The notes under the pieces: model-generated | The model's input: only the letters and a program-made list of their open reading frames with translations | Databases searched by the model: none | Told to the model about the DNA's origin: nothing | Translations under genes and position numbers: made by a program | In this document: positions 43,929 to 52,098 of the stretch, piece by piece | Position numbering within the stretch: position 1 is the stretch's first letter | Layout of the letters: the number at the start of each line of letters is the position of its first letter | From: Candidatus Competibacteraceae bacterium | Lineage (GTDB): Bacteria; Pseudomonadota; Gammaproteobacteria; Competibacterales; Competibacteraceae | NCBI GenBank assembly: GCA_016699715.1 | Contig: CP065007.1 | Span: forward strand, 2,666,001-2,730,000 | Length of the DNA: 64,000 bases | Reading direction: 5' to 3'

Positions 43929-44474
43929 ATGACCAAACCGTTCGCGCTCGATCCGCGGGATCGGGAATTGTTCCGACAGAGTGTCGGTCCGGTCAAGTCG
44001 CTGCGCTGCGACCGGATCGACCCCATGCCGTCTCGTCCCGCCCCGATTCCCCGTTTCACCCAGGCCGACGAACGGCAGGTGCTGGACGACATGATCTCGG
44101 ATTATTTCGAGCCGGCGGAATTGGATACTGGCGAGGAATTGTACTACCGCGCCGAAGGCGTACAGCAGGCGGTGCTACGTAAATTGCGACGCGGGCAATT
44201 CCGGGTCGGGGCGGCGCTGGACCTGCACGGAATGACGGTCGCCGTGGCCAGGGTGGCGCTGGTCGAATTTCTGCACGCCGCCCGGCGGGAAAGCCTGAGC
44301 GGCGTGCGGATCGTCCACGGCAAGGGCAAGGGCTCCCGCCATCGCGGGCCGGTGCTGAAACAGAAGCTCAATTACTGGCTGCGCCAGCGCGACGAGGTGT
44401 TGGCGTTCTGCTCGGCGCGGCCGGTGGACGGCGGGACCGGGGCGGTTTACGTGCTGCTGCGGCGACGGATCTAG
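43929..44474 (+). CDS. Smr domain protein (SmrA/YfcN-like)
   Basis: 181 residues from the ATG at 43929 (the frame is open to 43839). The N-terminal half is a conserved linker region (DRELFRQSVGPVKSLRCDRI), and the C-terminal Smr domain has the motif LDLHGMTVAVARVALVEFL near residue 98 followed by VRIVHGKGKGSRHRGPVLK near 130. Smr domains bind and nick branched DNA or cleave mRNA; YfcN/SmrB proteins rescue collided ribosomes. It diverges from surE, the common arrangement in gammaproteobacteria. Confidence 0.9.
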   Translation: MTKPFALDPRDRELFRQSVGPVKSLRCDRIDPMPSRPAPIPRFTQADERQVLDDMISDYFEPAELDTGEELYYRAEGVQQAVLRKLRRGQFRVGAALDLHGMTVAVARVALVEFLHAARRESLSGVRIVHGKGKGSRHRGPVLKQKLNYWLRQRDEVLAFCSARPVDGGTGAVYVLLRRRI

Positions 44475-44486
44475 CGGGATTCAAGC

Positions 44487-45032
44487 TCAACCGCACTGGT
44501 TCCGGCACAGATACTCTCGAGAAAACGGCAGCCAGTCGCTAAAGAAGCGAACGGCCTCGGGGTCCTGCCGCATGTTGCTGATGACATGCTCCCCCAGCGC
44601 GCCGCCGCCGATGGCGTAGTAGCCGAAAGCACCGCCACCGATGGCGATCCCACCGATGGCGCCGCCGCCGATGGCGATTCCACCGATCGCCAAACCGCCC
44701 AAGGCCAGCGTGCCGATGCAAAGTCCACCGACACCAAACAGCAGGCCAAACGCCAGGCCACCGACGGCGACGATGCCGCGAGCAATACCGCCCAGCGCCA
44801 GCACCCCGGTGGCGAAATCGCCGATGGCGACGATCCCGCGGGCGTGGCCGCGCAGTTCGCCTCTGACTGGATCGGGTCCCATGGCAATATCGTACAAGGG
44901 CAGGCCCCAGACCATCCGGCTGGATCGCTTGCGGATGCCCCGGTAGGGAAAACCGCGATTTTTCAACGCGGCCATTTCCCGTTCGAGCGTTTCGATGCGC
45001 TGCTTGAGTTGCGCGGACTCGCTTTCTTTCAT
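44487..45032 (-). CDS. Glycine-rich hexapeptide-repeat protein with coiled-coil start
   Basis: 181 residues from the ATG at 45032, with GGAGG just upstream. Residues 1-30 form a short coiled coil (SAQLKQRIETLEREMAALK). A linker with GLPLYDIAMGPDP follows, then a run of about 85 residues of six-residue repeats of the type A-I-G-G-x-A (examples GLAIGGIAIGGGAIGG). The regular hydrophobic-Gly spacing suggests a beta-solenoid or membrane-embedded glycine-zipper stack. The last 30 residues are ordinary and carry two Cys. Function unknown; proteins of this pattern occur in scattered bacteria. It converges on the Smr gene with a 12-bp gap. Confidence 0.78.
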   Translation of the reverse strand: MKESESAQLKQRIETLEREMAALKNRGFPYRGIRKRSSRMVWGLPLYDIAMGPDPVRGELRGHARGIVAIGDFATGVLALGGIARGIVAVGGLAFGLLFGVGGLCIGTLALGGLAIGGIAIGGGAIGGIAIGGGAFGYYAIGGGALGEHVISNMRQDPEAVRFFSDWLPFSREYLCRNQCG

Positions 45033-45124
45033 CACAGCCTCCTCCACGGGATGCCGCCTTGCCGTGGTTGTTCTGGATCGATCCGGTTGAGCGAGGGCTT
45101 CAATCGGGCTGGGATTGACGAATT

Positions 45125-45206
45125 GTAGGGTGGATAAGCGTAACGCATCCAGTTTGTCGTTCTGCTGTTGGGGGGATGCGGCGAATGGCGCCTCATCCCC
45201 CCCTAC
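45125..45206. repeat. Imperfect 82-bp inverted repeat (GTAGGGTGGAT...CCCCCCCTAC)
   Basis: The ends GTAGGGTGGATAAGCG and the opposite arm CGCCTCATCCCCCCCTAC pair imperfectly, giving a long hairpin around a 40-bp centre. This resembles the dispersed GTAGGGTGGATAAGCG-type repeats seen in many proteobacteria. It forms the boundary of the remnant region that follows. Confidence 0.6.
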
Positions 45207-45399
45207 CCATCTCGACATCATTCGAGGTCGGTTGAAAGCACTGGACCCACGCCATGCCCAGCGCGGTGGCCACAAGCAGGAGGCCCATGGCGATATTAAA
45301 CCGGCGCAACCGCGAACCCTGCCGCAGCCAGCATTGCAACGCCGCGCCGAGGATCGCCCAGCAGGCAATGCATCGACCTCCGATCAGCATGAAGCACAA
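45193..45399 (-). pseudogene. C-terminal remnant of a LysE-family transporter
   Basis: The minus-strand frame reads CIACWAILGAALQCWLRQGS and then RLRRFNIAMGLLLVATALGM, the pattern of the last two helices of LysE/RhtB amino-acid exporters (FNxxMGLLLVAS). About two thirds of the normal protein (about 200 residues), including the start, is missing. It lies back-to-back with a remnant of a MocR-type regulator, the usual divergent partner of such exporters. Confidence 0.6.
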
Positions 45400-45407
45400 G
45401 GGCTACC

Positions 45408-45882
45408 GCCAGTGTCGCCGTCGTCTGGTCGCCGGACATGGCCGCCAATCCGCGGGTCGGGTTCATCGCCGGCGAACGGGAACTGGCGCGGGCGCTGACC
45501 GACCGCAAGCTGCTGGCGGCGCTGACCACCCCGGAACTGGGCGAGCGGGTCATGCATCAGGTGTTGGCGGAGGGACATTACCGCAAGCATGTCGAACGCT
45601 TGCGCAGACGGTTGGCGACGCGGCGCGAGCCGGTGCTGAGCCAGTTGGAGCAGTTGGGTTTGCAGGTCTTCACCGATTCGCGGGGTGGCTATGTTCGTCT
45701 GGCTGGATACGGGCCGCGACAGTCACGCCCTGGCCGCCCGCGCCTACGAGCAACGGTGGTTGCTGGCACCGGGCAGCCTGTTCTCGCCCGGTCAACTACC
45801 GTCGTCGTGGCTACGTTTCAACTTGGCGTCCTCCAGCCATCCGGATCTGTTGCGTTTCCTGGAACGGGCGCTGGCTGAGTGA
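45408..45882 (+). pseudogene. C-terminal remnant of a MocR-type (GntR/aminotransferase) regulator
   Basis: From about 45408 the frame reads VWSPDMAANPRVGFIAG, which aligns with the region just after the PLP-binding Lys of aminotransferase-fold regulators, continuing through LTTPELGERVMHQVLAEGHYR and LEQLGLQVFTDSRGG. An extra T at 45690 shifts the frame, and the rest (MFVWLDTGRDSHALAARAYE, SLFSPGQLPSSWLRFNLASS) ends at the TGA at 45880-45882. The DNA-binding domain and the PLP Lys are absent. Divergent LysE and MocR tails meet here without their starts, so a deletion removed the shared promoter region and both N-termini. Confidence 0.75.
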
Positions 45883-45988
45883 GTCCTTGTCCGGGTGGAT
45901 GACCGCGACCCGCCGCCGCCACAAACCCGGCAAATTTCGGCAAGATGTTCGTTCGGCTTCCGGCTGAAGGAGCAGCCCATGGGCGCGT

Positions 45989-46240
45989 TTGTGTTCGCCA
46001 GAATACCGGGGGAAAGCCGGCATCGATAAGAAGATTTCACCGAACAAATTGCGCCATACTTACGCCACCCATCTCCTCAACGCCGACGCGAAATTGCTGG
46101 ATATCCAAACGCTGCCGGGGTACTCAACGATCAATACCATCCCGATTGACACCCACGTCGGGCAGGAGCGGATGGAGCAGGTGGTGGCGCGGTTGCGAGG
46201 GTCGTCAGAGTGCATGGCCAAAGGGGCATCGCCGCAGTGA
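45989..46240 (+). pseudogene. Degenerate C-terminal fragment of a tyrosine recombinase
   Basis: The fragment contains ISPNKLRHTYATHLLNADAK (the HxLR box, here preceded by Asn-Lys rather than His) and then LPGYSTINTIPIDTHVGQER. In functional integrases this second segment reads LGHSS..TTxxYTH; here the His is Tyr and the nucleophilic Tyr is Asp. With no N-terminal domain it cannot recombine. It marks an old integration event next to the unknown gene at 46339. Confidence 0.72.
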
Positions 46241-46338
46241 ACTCGCCTCTATCCGCGACCGATCTTGAAAAAGGCCGGCATCGGTATGAGGCACTTTAAT
46301 CTCAACGCCTCATTTTGAAGACGATGGGGGATGAAACC

Positions 46339-47196
46339 ATGGCTGATGTTCGCAAGAAAGCCGAAAACTTTCTCAAGCAGGTTCCAAAGAGCGATGTGAC
46401 CTCAAACGGCAGCACGGCGGCACTGTTCACCAAGCTTACGGGCTCGTCGCATGAAACGCTTCAGGCTACTTGGAAAATTGAGGATGTCGCGAAGAAAAAA
46501 CGCCGCGACGCGGGCAACAATAATATGGCCGGACTGCCCACCACCACGACGTGCAACGCATTTGTCGGTCAACTCGGTGTCGCGATCGGCTCGCCGATCT
46601 TCCTCGGGCAGTTCGACATCGAGCAGAAGCTAAAAAAAGCCGGCCTTGGGGAGGCGTGGATTCCGGCCAAGAGTGGCAAGCGGCCCGGCTATGGCGATGT
46701 GTTCAGACCCGTCCGGTTCCACATGGGCGTTTCGCTCGATTTCAGCGGTGACCTGTGGAACACGGTGGAATCCGGGCAGGGCGGACCGGGACAGGACTTT
46801 ACGAAAGGCTTCGATATCGTCAGAAGAAAACAGCAGCCGTGGGACCCTGCGTCTCTTCAGGGTTGGGTTGACATCGAAATCCTGATGAAGCTCGCGACGA
46901 AGATCCCCCAATGGATGATCGGCTGGTGGTGTTTCGAGATCAATGCGACCCAGCAGTTGGTCTGGCTGCCCGAACGGGGCAGCGCGCAGTCCTTCGACTC
47001 GCCACCGCCGAATACCAAGCAACCGCCGGTGCGCGAAGGCAAGAAGGGGGAAATCACTCTCGACGCCGATTCCGAGGGAGCAACGATCGTCTGGTCGGGC
47101 GGCACGATCCCCGATACGCTGCGGCATCTGCCAAGGGTTGACTATATGCTCGGCAATCGCGGCGGCGCACAGATTCAGGCTTACAAGCTGAAGTAG
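46339..47196 (+). CDS. Unknown protein, possible cysteine-peptidase (NlpC/P60- or CHAP-like) fold
   Basis: 285 residues from the ATG at 46339, which has GGGGG eight bases upstream (earlier starts in frame exist). The segment PTTTTCNAFVGQLGVAIG near residue 75 has a Cys at a helix start, and FRPVRFHMGVSLDFSGDLW near 130 has a candidate catalytic His followed by a strand, then TVESGQGGPGQDFTKGFDIV; this Cys/His order is that of papain-like amidases and NlpC/P60 enzymes. No signal peptide is visible. The last 100 residues (WLPERGSAQSF ... SEGATIVWSGGTIPDTLRHL) look like a separate small domain. It is an isolated gene next to a dead integrase, so it may be acquired cargo. Confidence 0.7.
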   Translation: MADVRKKAENFLKQVPKSDVTSNGSTAALFTKLTGSSHETLQATWKIEDVAKKKRRDAGNNNMAGLPTTTTCNAFVGQLGVAIGSPIFLGQFDIEQKLKKAGLGEAWIPAKSGKRPGYGDVFRPVRFHMGVSLDFSGDLWNTVESGQGGPGQDFTKGFDIVRRKQQPWDPASLQGWVDIEILMKLATKIPQWMIGWWCFEINATQQLVWLPERGSAQSFDSPPPNTKQPPVREGKKGEITLDADSEGATIVWSGGTIPDTLRHLPRVDYMLGNRGGAQIQAYKLK

Positions 47197-47219
47197 GGGT
47201 TGCACTATCAGGACGCGCC

Positions 47220-48257
47220 TCAGGCCGGTTTGCCGAAGCGGTAGTGCGATACGCCCCATTCCTCGCCGCGGCGATAGCCGAACAACTCGGCGCAGGCCAT
47301 GAAAAACACCCGCCAGCGCTGGAACCAGCGCTCCGCCTGGTCGGCGCCGTAGGTCTCCCGGAACAGGCGCATGATCTCGTCCCGCCGCCGGTCCTGATTA
47401 AGCAGCCAGGCTTCCAGGGTGCGCTGGTAATGGCGGCCGTTGAAATGCCATTGTTCTTCCAGTTTCAGATCGTCCTGAAAGGACGGTAACAGATCGCGCG
47501 AGGGCATCAGGCCGCCGGTGAAGAAATAGCGCCCCATCCAATGGTCGGCGCCCTCGGATTCGAACGGATAGGCCAGGTGCCGGTGGCTGAAAACATGCAC
47601 GAACAGCTTGCCGCCCGGTTTCAGCCAAGCGTGAATCCGCGCCATCAGCTCCTGGTAATTGCGCATGTGCTCGAACATCTCCACCGACACCACCCGGTCG
47701 AAACGACGGTCGGTGTAGAAGTCGTTCATGTCGGTGGTCACGACCTGAACGTTGTCGAAACCGCGTTCCCGGCAGCGGGCCTCGATGAACTCCCGCTGCG
47801 AGTGGGAGTTGGACACCGCCACGATCCGCGAGTCGGGATAGAACTCCGCCATCCACAGCGTCAGCGAACCCCAGCCACAGCCCAGCTCCAGAATGTCCTG
47901 GTCGAAACCCAATTCGGCGCGCTCGCCGCTTAAAGCCAGCATCGCCGCCTCGGCGGTTTCCAGATCCCGCACCTCCTCCGGCCACCAGCAGGCACTGTAT
48001 TTCAGCCGTGGCCCCAGCACCCGTTGGAAAAAGCCGGCCGGCAGTTCGTAATGCTGCTGGTTGGCCGCCGCCGCGTGCAGGGCGATGGGACTGTCGCGCA
48101 GTTCCAGGATCAGCCGCGCCAGTTTTACGGCGCGGGCTCGCGGGTCGGGGCCGTCTCCGGTGCGCAGCCGTTCGGCCAGCAGTCGGCGGATGCCGGTCCG
48201 GGTCAGCCAGTCGGGGACATAGCCCCGTTCCATCAGATCAATCGCGATGTCGAGCAT
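47220..48257 (-). CDS. Cyclopropane-fatty-acid-synthase-type SAM methyltransferase (second copy)
   Basis: 345 residues from the ATG at 48257. The SAM-binding motif is DILELGCGWGSLTLWMAEF near residue 118, followed by VVTTDMNDFYTDRRFDRVVS and EMFEHMRNYQELMARIHAWL. The N-terminal lipid-binding domain of classical Cfa is short, and the motif set is that of the CmaS-like subgroup found beside DUF1295 genes. It modifies unsaturated acyl chains in phospholipids or a related lipid. Its start overlaps the DUF1295 gene end by 20 bp, so the two are coupled. It differs clearly from the Cfa at 50045. Confidence 0.88.
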   Translation of the reverse strand: MLDIAIDLMERGYVPDWLTRTGIRRLLAERLRTGDGPDPRARAVKLARLILELRDSPIALHAAAANQQHYELPAGFFQRVLGPRLKYSACWWPEEVRDLETAEAAMLALSGERAELGFDQDILELGCGWGSLTLWMAEFYPDSRIVAVSNSHSQREFIEARCRERGFDNVQVVTTDMNDFYTDRRFDRVVSVEMFEHMRNYQELMARIHAWLKPGGKLFVHVFSHRHLAYPFESEGADHWMGRYFFTGGLMPSRDLLPSFQDDLKLEEQWHFNGRHYQRTLEAWLLNQDRRRDEIMRLFRETYGADQAERWFQRWRVFFMACAELFGYRRGEEWGVSHYRFGKPA

Positions 48258-49047
48258 CAAGCTTCTCCTGCTTGGGAAACCAGGGAATGAAGGCGCTGGT
48301 GTCGCGCTGGTAGGCGCGGTAATCGTCGCCACGACTGGCCAGCGCCTGTTGTTCGGTGTAGGGGATGCCGGTGACCTTGAGCAGGGTGTACAGCATCAGT
48401 GCCGGCCCCAACAGGGTCAGCCACCACTCCGGCGCGCCCCAGACCAGCAGCGGATAGCTCCACCAGTGCAGCCACTCGAAGAAGTAGTTGGGGTGGCGGG
48501 AGTAGCGCCACAGCCCGGCCCGGCAGGTTCGACCCCGATGGGTGGGGTCGGCGCGCCAAGCCGCCAGTTGCCGGTCGGCCAAGGTTTCGCCGCCCACCGC
48601 CAGCAGCCAAATCGCCACGGCGGCGACGATCGCGGGCACGGGCGGCGGTTCGGGCGCCAGCGCCACCACCAGAAACGGCACGGCGAATACGGCGGTCAGC
48701 AGCGCCTGAGCCTGGAAGAAGGCGAAGAATTTGAGTTGGGTGCGCTCGCGCCAATGGGCCCGCAGACGCTGGTAGCGGCCGTCTTCCGGCTTGCCGATTA
48801 CCCGGTTGAGCAGGATATGGCCGGCCAGCCGGAACGACCAGCCACCGGCCATGACTGCCGCCAGCAGCCGACATAACGGGTCGCCGTCGGCCAGCAGGGC
48901 GTAACCGACCGCCAGCACGCCGAGACCGGCGGCCCAGGCGACATCCACCACCCCGGCGTCCCGAGTCCACCACTGCACCGCCCAAGCCAGCAGCATCAGC
49001 AGCGCCGCCAGCGCCCAGCCGGCCAGGAAAAAGGCAAGACCGTTCAT
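48238..49047 (-). CDS. DUF1295 family membrane protein (steroid-reductase-like)
   Basis: 269 residues from the ATG at 49047, with six or seven helices. The DUF1295 hallmarks GLWRYSRHPNYFFEWLHWWSY near residue 190 and ASRGDDYRAYQRDTSAFIPWF near 240 are present; the first is related to the C-terminal NADPH-binding region of 3-oxo-5-alpha-steroid 4-dehydrogenases and isoprenylcysteine methyltransferases. Probably acts on lipid substrates in the inner membrane. Cotranslated with the Cfa-like gene downstream (20-bp overlap). Confidence 0.88.
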   Translation of the reverse strand: MNGLAFFLAGWALAALLMLLAWAVQWWTRDAGVVDVAWAAGLGVLAVGYALLADGDPLCRLLAAVMAGGWSFRLAGHILLNRVIGKPEDGRYQRLRAHWRERTQLKFFAFFQAQALLTAVFAVPFLVVALAPEPPPVPAIVAAVAIWLLAVGGETLADRQLAAWRADPTHRGRTCRAGLWRYSRHPNYFFEWLHWWSYPLLVWGAPEWWLTLLGPALMLYTLLKVTGIPYTEQQALASRGDDYRAYQRDTSAFIPWFPKQEKLDARHRD

Positions 49048-49143
49048 GGCGCGCGGCTCCCGTCGGGCGGCGAACAAACGCACTTCCCGCCGCCGGTGTG
49101 GTCTTGTTGAACAATCGCCCGTCGCAATGTCCCTGGAGCCATC

Positions 49144-49482
49144 ATGCTGCGTATCACCGTCGTCGTCTGCGGAATTCTGCTTGGCCTGTTGGTGGCCGCC
49201 ATTCTGATCGCCAGCGGCCACGGCAACGTACTGGCGGGCCTGCGCCACGTCATCGCCGATCCGTGGGGGGTAGTGACGCTGCTGGATCTGGGGGTCGGGT
49301 TGCTGTTCGTCGCGGTCTGGCTGGCGCTGATGGAACCCAGTCCGTGGCGGGCGGCGGCCTGGATCGTCGCGCTGTTGCTGCTCGGCAACGTGGTCACGCT
49401 GGTTTATCTGCTCTCGCGGACCTGCCGGGCGCGGCAGTTGCGCGATCTGTTTCTACCATCCCGTTCCAGCGATTGGCGATAA
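49144..49482 (+). CDS. DUF1475 family small membrane protein
   Basis: 112 residues with three helices (VVVCGILLGLLVAAILIA, VTLLDLGVGLLFVAVWLALM, AAWIVALLLLGNVVTLVYL). The middle region DLGVGLLFVAVWLALMEPSP is the DUF1475 signature. It is the only plus-strand gene in the lipid locus, and its 3' end overlaps the DUF2878 gene tail by 89 bp. Function unknown. Confidence 0.75.
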   Translation: MLRITVVVCGILLGLLVAAILIASGHGNVLAGLRHVIADPWGVVTLLDLGVGLLFVAVWLALMEPSPWRAAAWIVALLLLGNVVTLVYLLSRTCRARQLRDLFLPSRSSDWR

Positions 49483-49957
49483 CCAGCAATAGCGGCATGG
49501 CCAGAGTCCACACCCCCGCGACCGCGACCAGGCTGGCCAGCGGATTGGCGAAGGAAACGCCGCCCAGTTTTGCCCCCCCTTGGTAGGCCAGCGGCCCGGC
49601 GACCGCGCCCAGCAGCGAAGCCAGTCCCAGCCGCGGTTTCAGCCAGCGCAACGAGACGTTGAGAGTGGTGGCGAACAGCATCCACATCGCCACGATCCAG
49701 TAGGGCGCCAGATGCGAATGGATCTGCCCGGAGGGGAAAGTCAGCAAACCGAGCCCGGTCAGCAGCGAGTCGGCAACGAAGCCCAGCACGCCGCTCAACA
49801 CGATCGGCACCGCTTCCACCGCCGGCCGCGCCGCCCGCCCCAAATGCAGGGCGACGATGGCGGCGGTCGCCAGCACGCCCAGCCAGGGCCAGCCGTAAGC
49901 CCCGCCCAGCACGCAGGCGAACCAGCCGCTTTGAAAGGCGATGACGTTCAGCAGCAT
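49394..49957 (-). CDS. DUF2878 domain membrane protein
   Basis: 187 residues from the ATG at 49957, which has AGGAAA nine bases upstream; the Met at 49987 is an alternative. Six helices are visible and the family start LLNVIAFQSGWFACVLGGAY is intact, as is PYWIVAMWMLFATTLN near the middle. It is a recurring partner of Cfa, DUF1365 and FAD-oxidase genes in bacterial clusters linked to lipid modification. Convergent 3' overlap with the DUF1475 gene. Confidence 0.83.
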   Translation of the reverse strand: MLLNVIAFQSGWFACVLGGAYGWPWLGVLATAAIVALHLGRAARPAVEAVPIVLSGVLGFVADSLLTGLGLLTFPSGQIHSHLAPYWIVAMWMLFATTLNVSLRWLKPRLGLASLLGAVAGPLAYQGGAKLGGVSFANPLASLVAVAGVWTLAMPLLLVIANRWNGMVETDRATAAPGRSARADKPA

Positions 49958-50044
49958 GGCGCCGGTTTCCTGTTGCTTATTTTTCATGAGAGCGGCGTTC
50001 TCCCTTCTCCTTTTGGGAGAGCGATCGGGGGTGAGAGTGGCGGA

Positions 50045-51331
50045 TCAAACCAGCGCCGGCGTCAGCGGTTCGCGCCGACACAGCGGCTTGGTCAGCAGCA
50101 GTTGCAGGGTGCCGATGGCGCGTTCGCGGAAACCGCCCTCGCAGTAGCACAGGTAGTACTCCCACATGCGGACAAACGTCTCCGGAAAACCCAGCGCCAG
50201 CGCCCGGTCGCGGTTGGCCAGGAACCGTTCCCGCCAGTGACGCAGGGTGGTGGCGTAGTGGAGGCCGATATCTTCCAGATGGAAGACGCGCAGGTCGGTG
50301 GCCCGGGTCAGAATCTCGGCGATGGCGGTCAGCGACGGTAAAAAACCGCCGGGAAAGATGTAGTGGCGGATGAAATCCACCTCGTTGCGGTACTGCCGAT
50401 ATTTCTGATCGGCGATGGTGATGGCCTGCAACAGCATCATGCCGCGCGGCTTGAGCAGTCGGGCGCACGCCTGGAAATAGGTATCCAGGTGACGCTCGCC
50501 GACCGCCTCGATCATTTCGATCGAGACCAGCTTGTCGTACTCGCCGCGCAGGTCGCGGTAATCCTGGCACAGCACCGTCACCCGCTCCTCCAGCCCCGCT
50601 TCCCGCACCCGCTCGCGGGTCAATTGATACTGTTCCCGGGAGATGGTGGTGGTCGTGACCCGGCAACCGTAATGCCGGGCGGCGTGCAGGGCGAAGCCGC
50701 CCCAACCGGCGCCGATCTCCAGCAGGTGGTCGTCCGGCGCGAGTTCCAGCTTGCGGCAGATGCGGTCGTTCTTGGCGATGGATGCTTCCCGCAAGCCGGT
50801 TTCGGGCGTCGGGAAGATCGCGGCCGAGTACATCAGCGTATCGTCGAGAAACAGCCGGTAAAACTCGTTGCCGAGGTCGTAGTGGGCGGCGATGTTGGCG
50901 CGGCTGCCGTGGCGGGTGTTGTCGCGGCGGGCCTGGAGCAGCCGGAACAGCGGCATCATCAGTCGGGTCAGGCCCTGTTCCAGCCCCAACAGGGCGTCCT
51001 GGTTCAGGACGAAAATCCGCACCAGCGCCGGCAGGTCGTCGCAGGACCATTCGCCGTGCATGTAGCCCTCGCCGACGCCGACGCTGCCGCGCAGGGCCAG
51101 CCGCCGGTAGGCGTTGGGATCGTGGATGGCGACGATGGCCCGCAGCGGGCCATCGTCGCTGGCGCGGCCGAATTCGCGGGCGCCGTCGGCGTCCACGATC
51201 GTGACGCAGCCGTGCGTCAGTTTTTCCAGTCGCTGGAACACCGCGCCGCGCAGCCAGCGCTCGCTCGAACGCGGCCGGACCTGTGGCGGAGACAGTTCCA
51301 GAGGGGACGACATCACCGATTCGTGGTGCAT
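50045..51331 (-). CDS. cfa: Cyclopropane-fatty-acyl-phospholipid synthase
   Basis: 428 residues from the ATG at 51331, which overlaps the DUF1365 gene by 19 bp; an ATG at 51313 that overlaps it by one base is also possible. The full two-domain Cfa layout is present: N-terminal lipid-binding part (VGEGYMHGEWSCDDLPALVR near residue 90) and the SAM domain with LLEIGAGWGGFALHAARHYG near 185, then TTTISREQYQLTRERVREAG and VSIEMIEAVGERHLDTYFQA, and FIRHYIFPGGFLPS near 325. It methylenates unsaturated phospholipid acyl chains, protecting membranes from stress. Confidence 0.94.
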   Translation of the reverse strand: MHHESVMSSPLELSPPQVRPRSSERWLRGAVFQRLEKLTHGCVTIVDADGAREFGRASDDGPLRAIVAIHDPNAYRRLALRGSVGVGEGYMHGEWSCDDLPALVRIFVLNQDALLGLEQGLTRLMMPLFRLLQARRDNTRHGSRANIAAHYDLGNEFYRLFLDDTLMYSAAIFPTPETGLREASIAKNDRICRKLELAPDDHLLEIGAGWGGFALHAARHYGCRVTTTTISREQYQLTRERVREAGLEERVTVLCQDYRDLRGEYDKLVSIEMIEAVGERHLDTYFQACARLLKPRGMMLLQAITIADQKYRQYRNEVDFIRHYIFPGGFLPSLTAIAEILTRATDLRVFHLEDIGLHYATTLRHWRERFLANRDRALALGFPETFVRMWEYYLCYCEGGFRERAIGTLQLLLTKPLCRREPLTPALV

Positions 51332-52098
51332 GACTCGCTCTCCATGGGTTTGCCGGATGTCGGTGGGTGGGGAAAGATCGGAATGCGTTTCCACAGCAGC
51401 CGCAGCGCTTCCCAGTGGATGGCGGCGGCCACTTTCAGGGTCATCAGCGGGAAACGGGCCAGCACGCCGGCCATGTGGCGGCCGTCGAGCGGGCGGCGGC
51501 GCAGGCTGAGGGTAGCGTCGAGCTGGCGGGACTGGCCCTTGAGCACATCGAGATGGACCGCCAGGTGCGGCCCCGGCGGGGTGGAGTGCCAGCCGTAGCG
51601 CAGATCCATGGGCAGGAACGGCGAGACGTGCATCGCCTTATGGAATTCGGCCCGCTGGTTGCCGCCGCTCTGCCCGGCCACGTCGAGCACGTAAGCGGTG
51701 CGCTCGCCCCAGGGTGTATTGGTCACCTCGGCGACCAGCATGTCCAATGCCTCGCCATCGGGCGCGAAGCAGTAGTAGATGCTGATCGGGTTGATGCAGT
51801 AGCCGAAATAGCGCAGGTGGGTCAGCAGCCGGATCGGACCTTGCGGCCGGCGGCCGGTTTGCCGTTCCGCCAGATCGCGCACGCAGGTCTCCAGCGGGAC
51901 GGCGGGGTCGCCGAAATGATCCCGGCGGCGGAACCAGGCCAGCGCCGGCCGGCGGGTTGACCACAGCCAGCGGCCCCGAAACGCCGCATTCATTTCCGCC
52001 AGATCGAGATAAACCATATACAGCTTGTAGCGGAACTGGTGCGGGCGCGGGAAAAAGCGCCGGTGGCGGACATGACCGACGTAGAGGCAACTGTTCAT
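51313..52098 (-). CDS. DUF1365 family protein
   Basis: 261 residues from the ATG at 52098. Conserved family blocks are visible: CLYVGHVRHRRFFPRPHQFR at the start, LLTHLRYFGYCINPISIYYC near residue 92, AEVTNTPWGERTAYVLD near 125 and FHKAMHVSPFLPMDLRY near 153. Function is unknown, but genes of this family sit next to FAD-oxidase and Cfa genes widely. It overlaps the oxidase by 4 bp (ATGA) and the Cfa gene at its other end. Confidence 0.92.
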   Translation of the reverse strand: MNSCLYVGHVRHRRFFPRPHQFRYKLYMVYLDLAEMNAAFRGRWLWSTRRPALAWFRRRDHFGDPAVPLETCVRDLAERQTGRRPQGPIRLLTHLRYFGYCINPISIYYCFAPDGEALDMLVAEVTNTPWGERTAYVLDVAGQSGGNQRAEFHKAMHVSPFLPMDLRYGWHSTPPGPHLAVHLDVLKGQSRQLDATLSLRRRPLDGRHMAGVLARFPLMTLKVAAAIHWEALRLLWKRIPIFPHPPTSGKPMESESCTTNR

